Translations under genes and position numbers: made by a program
Shown here: piece by piece, positions 4,714-7,331 of the stretch
How positions within the stretch are numbered: the first letter of the stretch is position 1
How the letters are laid out: each line of letters opens with the position of its first letter
The notes under the pieces: generated by a model
What the model was told of the DNA's origin: nothing
The model's input: only the letters and a program-made list of their open reading frames with translations
Database searches by the model: none
NCBI GenBank assembly: GCA_016286935.1
Contig: JAEEUO010000053.1
Location: 1-7,331 of the forward strand
From: Bacillota bacterium
GTDB lineage: Bacteria > Bacillota > Clostridia > Peptostreptococcales > Anaerovoracaceae
Reading direction: 5' to 3'
DNA length: 7,331 bases

Positions 4714-6582
4714 TCAGTTGCCCTGCTTGTTGTTCGGGTTGAAGCGGACGACCTTGTTCGAGGTGTTCTTCTCGAGCGGGGTGTGGCGGACGAAGATCTG
4801 GCGGATCATCTTGTAGGACGGGTTGTTGTCGTTGACGGCGGAGACGGCCTTCCAGAGATACTCCTCGACCTTCGCGGGATCGTCGGCGTCATCGCCGAGC
4901 GCGGCCTTGACGACCTCCCAGTCGGGGTAGATCGAGGCGGCGATCAGCGTATCGTCCTTGTTTTCAGCGTCGAGCTCGAAGGCCATCGACTCGGCGATCT
5001 CGTCGTGGAGCGAGAGCTCGTACTCGAGCTCCTCGGGGAAGACGTTCTTGCCGTTCTTCGTGATGATGACGTTCTTCGCGCGGCCGGTGATGTAGATGTA
5101 GCCCTCGCTGTCGATGTAGCCGAGGTCGCCGGTGTGGAACCAGCCGTCCCGCAGGACCTCCGCGGTCAGATCGGGGCGGTTGAAGTAGCCGAGCATGACG
5201 TTGTCGCCCTTGAGGCAGATCTCGCCGATGCCCTCGTCGTTCGGCTCATAGATCATCGCGCCGCAGCCCGGGAACGCCACGCCGATCGAAGCGGCCTTCG
5301 GGGCCGTGTCGGGGTTCAGGGCGCCCATCGGCGCGCATTCGGAGAGGCCGTAGCCCTGGAGGGCCTGGATGCCGAACGCCTGGAAATCCTCGAGGATCGC
5401 CGGGTTGATCGCCGCGCCGCCGGAGATGAACATGCGGAAGCGGCCGCCGAACGTCTCCTTGACCTCCTTGAAGAAGAGGTTCGAGACGTCCATGTGGAGC
5501 TTGTTGCGGAAGAAGAGGGAGATCTTCACGCCCTTGCGCGCGACGGATTCCTTGCCTTTCGCGCGGATGCCCTTCCAGATCTGTTTGTGGAGCGTCTCGA
5601 ACACCGCCGGAACGCCGAGGAAGAACGTCGGACGGACCTCCTGGATGTTCTTGACGATGTATTTGAGGCCTTCGCAGTGGGCGATCGCGGAGCCCTTGAA
5701 CAGGGGCATCAGGAAGTCGGCCGTGTATTCGTAGGTGTGGTGGATCGGCAGCATCGAGAAGAAGATCTCGTGGTCGCTGACGTAGAGGACCGTCGGCGAG
5801 ACCATCAGGTCGGCGCAGATGTTGCGGTGGGAGAGCATGATGCCCTTCGCGAGGCCGGTCGTACCGGAGGTGAAGATGATGATCGACGTTTCGTTCGAGT
5901 CGATCTGGGCGTCGATGAACGACCGGTCGCCGCTCGCGACGCGCGCCTTGCCGGCCTCGACGAGCGTCCAGTAGGAGAGGACCTCGACGCGCTTCTTCGC
6001 GTCGGGATTCGATTCGTCGGGAGCGATCTCGACGACGCGGTCCTCGCGGTCGGTCTGGGAGATCAGGTAGCGGAGGTTCGTATCGCCTTCGGCCATCATG
6101 CGCGTGAAGAACGGCTCGCGCTTCTTGTCGAAGAAGACGGCCGTCGCTTCGGATTCGCGGATCAGGTTCTTCAGGCTCTCGTACGGAAGCTCCTTGTCGA
6201 GCGGGACCGCGCAGCCCGTGCCGCACACGACGGCGAGGTCGCTGACGGACCAGGTGTAGTTCGTTTCGCCGATGATCGCGATCCGGTTCTCCTTCAGCCC
6301 CATCGCGATGAGCTGGGTGCCGAGCGCGTTGATGTCCTCCAGAAAGCGCGTATAAGTGATCGTTTCGTACGGGCCCTTCTGGAATTTCGTGTAGAAGGCG
6401 ATGTGGTCGGGGAAAAGCTCGGCGGACGTCTCGATCATGTTCTTGATCGAGGTGATCGGCCGGGGGTCCTTGTATTTCACGCCGGGGCGCGGGTCGTCCT
6501 TGACGGCCTGCACGAGACGGTTTGCCCAGTCCCGGTCGTCCTGCAGCATTTTCCTGTATTCTTCGGCAGATACGGGAATCAT
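4714..6582 (-). CDS. Long-chain acyl-CoA synthetase (AMP-forming fatty acid-CoA ligase)
   Basis: The 622-residue protein belongs to the adenylate-forming ANL superfamily. It activates a carboxylic acid, probably a medium- or long-chain fatty acid, with ATP to an acyl-adenylate and then to acyl-CoA. Visible motifs are the P-loop FTSGTTGLAKG (237-247), SHRN (251-254), the aromatic and acyl-pocket region MLPIHHTYEYT (277-287), GYGLSE (410-415), WFHTGDLGYID (481-491) with the ribose-binding Asp486, the hinge GRAKNVIITKNGKNVFPEELE (500-520) with Arg501, and the C-terminal catalytic lysine in NTSNKVVRF (Lys610). The FAA1-like opening around ITSIKNMIETSAELFPDHIAF (43-63) argues for a fatty-acyl substrate. 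There is no signal peptide or obvious membrane segment. The ATG at 6582 overlaps the marR stop (ATGA) and has AAAGGAG 10 bases upstream, a slightly long spacing. An in-frame upstream extension of 20 codons lies inside marR and is rejected. Confidence 0.95.
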   Translation of the reverse strand: MIPVSAEEYRKMLQDDRDWANRLVQAVKDDPRPGVKYKDPRPITSIKNMIETSAELFPDHIAFYTKFQKGPYETITYTRFLEDINALGTQLIAMGLKENRIAIIGETNYTWSVSDLAVVCGTGCAVPLDKELPYESLKNLIRESEATAVFFDKKREPFFTRMMAEGDTNLRYLISQTDREDRVVEIAPDESNPDAKKRVEVLSYWTLVEAGKARVASGDRSFIDAQIDSNETSIIIFTSGTTGLAKGIMLSHRNICADLMVSPTVLYVSDHEIFFSMLPIHHTYEYTADFLMPLFKGSAIAHCEGLKYIVKNIQEVRPTFFLGVPAVFETLHKQIWKGIRAKGKESVARKGVKISLFFRNKLHMDVSNLFFKEVKETFGGRFRMFISGGAAINPAILEDFQAFGIQALQGYGLSECAPMGALNPDTAPKAASIGVAFPGCGAMIYEPNDEGIGEICLKGDNVMLGYFNRPDLTAEVLRDGWFHTGDLGYIDSEGYIYITGRAKNVIITKNGKNVFPEELEYELSLHDEIAESMAFELDAENKDDTLIAASIYPDWEVVKAALGDDADDPAKVEEYLWKAVSAVNDNNPSYKMIRQIFVRHTPLEKNTSNKVVRFNPNNKQGN

Positions 6583-7085
6583 TTCTTGGGTGCTCCTTTC
6601 GTGGCTTTGCGACGGCCGTTCTCCTCGAGAACGACGATGCATTGCTCGAAGACCTCGTTCATGCGCTCGAAGCCGCGGAGGATGGTCCGCTGCTCTTCGG
6701 GGGTGAACTCTTCGAGGATCGCGTCGATCATGTCGTTGCGGTGGGTGGATTGGAAGACCGTCACAAGGCGGCCTTTGCGGGTCAGATAGACGTTGATGGA
6801 CCGTTCGTCAAGAGGATCCTTCTTCCGCTCGACGTAGCCGAGCTGTTCGAGCTTGTCGAGAAGGGTCGTGCAGGACGGGCGCGAGATCTTCAGGTAATCC
6901 GCGATCTGGCCCTGGGTGCGGCAGCCCTTTCCTTCGTCGGCGGCTTCGTAGATGTATTCCATCGCGTTGCGGCCGCGGAAAGAGGTCGTCGTCCTTGAAT
7001 ACTTCCGCTTCGTTTCTTCCATCAAAAGTGCATTGTGATACGCGCGCACGAGAACGGTATTATAAGGATGTCGGACGATTGCCAT
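6579..7085 (-). CDS. MarR-family transcriptional regulator
   Basis: This 168-residue winged-helix protein fits the MarR family in size and layout. An N-terminal dimerisation helix region (about 8-50) is followed by the helix-turn-helix TQGQIADYLKISRPSCTTLLDKLEQLGYVER (57-87), a wing carrying DPLDERSINVYLTRKGR (90-106) with the typical Asp-x-Arg pattern, and C-terminal dimerisation helices (about 112-155). A basic tail ends the protein. The ATG has AAAGGAG/GGAG upstream (7091-7097). The stop overlaps the start of the acyl-CoA synthetase, so both are one coupled unit and the regulator probably senses an acyl-CoA, fatty acid or related aromatic acid. The ligand cannot be read from the sequence. 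Two palindromes in its promoter suggest autorepression. Confidence 0.94.
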   Translation of the reverse strand: MAIVRHPYNTVLVRAYHNALLMEETKRKYSRTTTSFRGRNAMEYIYEAADEGKGCRTQGQIADYLKISRPSCTTLLDKLEQLGYVERKKDPLDERSINVYLTRKGRLVTVFQSTHRNDMIDAILEEFTPEEQRTILRGFERMNEVFEQCIVVLEENGRRKATKGAPKK

Positions 7086-7115
7086 AGGAGGCTCCTTTCG
7101 GGTGACAAACCTCTC

Positions 7116-7130
7116 ATTAGACTATCTAAT
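7116..7130. promoter_or_regulatory. Perfect palindrome, putative MarR operator (proximal)
   Basis: ATTAGACTATCTAAT is a perfect 6-3-6 palindrome of a size usual for MarR-family operators. It lies just downstream of the predicted marR transcription start (about 7136) and 31 bases before the gene. Binding by the neighbouring regulator is inferred. Confidence 0.75.
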
Positions 7131-7136
7131 TATACA

Positions 7137-7151
7137 GTATAAAGTGTATAC
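7137..7151. promoter_or_regulatory. Imperfect palindrome over the marR -10 box, putative second operator
   Basis: GTATAAAGTGTATAC is a 7-1-7 dyad with a single mismatch between halves. It covers the predicted -10 box of marR, and its centre lies 21 bp from that of the proximal palindrome, about two helical turns. Its half-site differs from that one, so it may be a second MarR site, a site for another regulator, or partly a product of the AT-rich promoter. Confidence 0.55.
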
Positions 7152-7171
7152 CTCCGACGCGTTTTTGTCAA
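7143..7171 (-). promoter_or_regulatory. Promoter of the marR/acyl-CoA synthetase operon
   Basis: On the minus strand a perfect TTGACA (7171-7166) is followed after 17 bases by TACACT (7148-7143), a 4 of 6 match. Initiation is expected near 7136, leaving a leader of about 51 bases. TATACT (7141-7136) and TATAAT (7134-7129) lie further down but are spaced too far from TTGACA; TATAAT could serve a weak second start. Confidence 0.7.
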
Positions 7172-7176
7172 ATCGT

Positions 7177-7205
7177 TTGCGAAACGGGCGGGCTGCAATT
7201 ATAAT
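7177..7205 (+). promoter_or_regulatory. Promoter of the M18 aminopeptidase gene
   Basis: TTGCGA (7177-7182), a 17-base spacer and a perfect TATAAT (7200-7205) form a sigma-A-type promoter. Transcription should begin near 7212. Its -35 box is only 5 bases from the -35 box of the divergent marR promoter, so the two may compete for polymerase. Confidence 0.75.
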
Positions 7206-7238
7206 GAAAGGACAGATTCTGAGAATGGAGACGCGCAA

Positions 7239-7331
7239 ATGGACAACGAACTGAAAAACTGTCTGGAATTTCTGGATGAGGGGCTGTCGCCGTTTCACGC
7301 GGTGAAGGCGGCGGCGGACCGGCTCGAGCGG
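7239..7331 (+). CDS. M18-family aminopeptidase (5' end only)
   Basis: Only 31 codons are in the window. The N-terminal segment CLEFLDEGLSPFHAVKAAADRL (8-29) matches the conserved opening of M18 zinc aminopeptidases (aspartyl aminopeptidase/ApeB type), in which a FLD-x(4)-SPFHAV motif, with its conserved His, lies near residues 10-25. These enzymes are cytoplasmic dodecamers of tetrahedral shape that trim N-terminal residues from peptides. The ATG at 7239 has GGAG (7227-7230) at a spacing of 8 bases. An ATG at 7225 is out of frame. The assignment rests on a short stretch but on a distinctive motif; the metal ligands lie outside the window. Confidence 0.85.
   Translation, partial: MDNELKNCLEFLDEGLSPFHAVKAAADRLER

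Noticed and set aside
6583..6642. Longer N-terminus for the acyl-CoA synthetase, starting at 6642
   Set aside because: The extra 20 residues read the marR 3' end in another frame and look like noise; the ATG at 6582 has an upstream AAAGGAG and forms the ATGA overlap.
4783..6789. A 668-codon open frame on the plus strand, antisense to the acyl-CoA synthetase and marR
   Set aside because: Its translation is dominated by Asp, Val, Arg, Leu and Glu in low-complexity order, typical of the reverse complement of a GC-rich gene. It has no family motif, and the opposite strand encodes two unmistakable proteins.

Overview
The window looks like chromosomal DNA from a high-GC member of the Clostridia (Firmicutes). 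Codons are strongly G/C-ending, yet the promoters are AT-rich with sigma-A-like boxes and the ribosome binding sites are of the AAAGGAG type. The gene set also fits: scpA-scpB, butyrate kinase, a BlaI/M56 pair, a long-chain acyl-CoA synthetase and an M18 aminopeptidase. I see no phage, transposase, CRISPR array, tRNA or rRNA. The genus cannot be fixed from this window.

Layout. (1) Positions 1-1340, minus strand: a BlaI/MecI-type repressor followed by a BlaR1/MecR1-like M56 membrane metallopeptidase that runs off the left edge. Their start and stop codons overlap (ATGA). A clear promoter carries two 17-bp dyads exactly 24 bp apart, as expected of an autorepressed operon. (2) Positions 1341-1625: a noncoding gap between divergent promoters. 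It holds a 181-bp element with perfect 20-bp terminal inverted repeats, whose right arm reaches into the scpA promoter. (3) Positions 1626-4614, plus strand: scpA, scpB, a small metallophosphoesterase and butyrate kinase (buk), probably read mainly from one promoter. (4) Positions 4669-4700: a strong, apparently bidirectional terminator between convergent units. (5) Positions 4714-7085, minus strand: a MarR-family regulator and a long-chain acyl-CoA synthetase, again joined by an ATGA overlap. (6) Positions 7086-7331: a compact divergent promoter region with two palindromes in front of marR, then the first 31 codons of an M18 aminopeptidase on the plus strand.

How the genes work together. ScpA and ScpB are the kleisin and KITE partners of SMC in chromosome segregation. 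Butyrate kinase and the acyl-CoA synthetase both interconvert free carboxylic acids and activated acyl groups, but they sit in separate convergent units, so any link is only suggestive. The BlaI/M56 pair is a signal-regulated repressor and protease system; no beta-lactamase or other obvious target gene is visible next to it. The MarR regulator most likely controls itself and the acyl-CoA synthetase.

I found no convincing wholly new system. The items most worth a second look are the inverted-repeat element at 1415-1595, the nearly leaderless scpA start, the paired operator arrays before blaI and marR, and the divergent active-site segments of the butyrate kinase.
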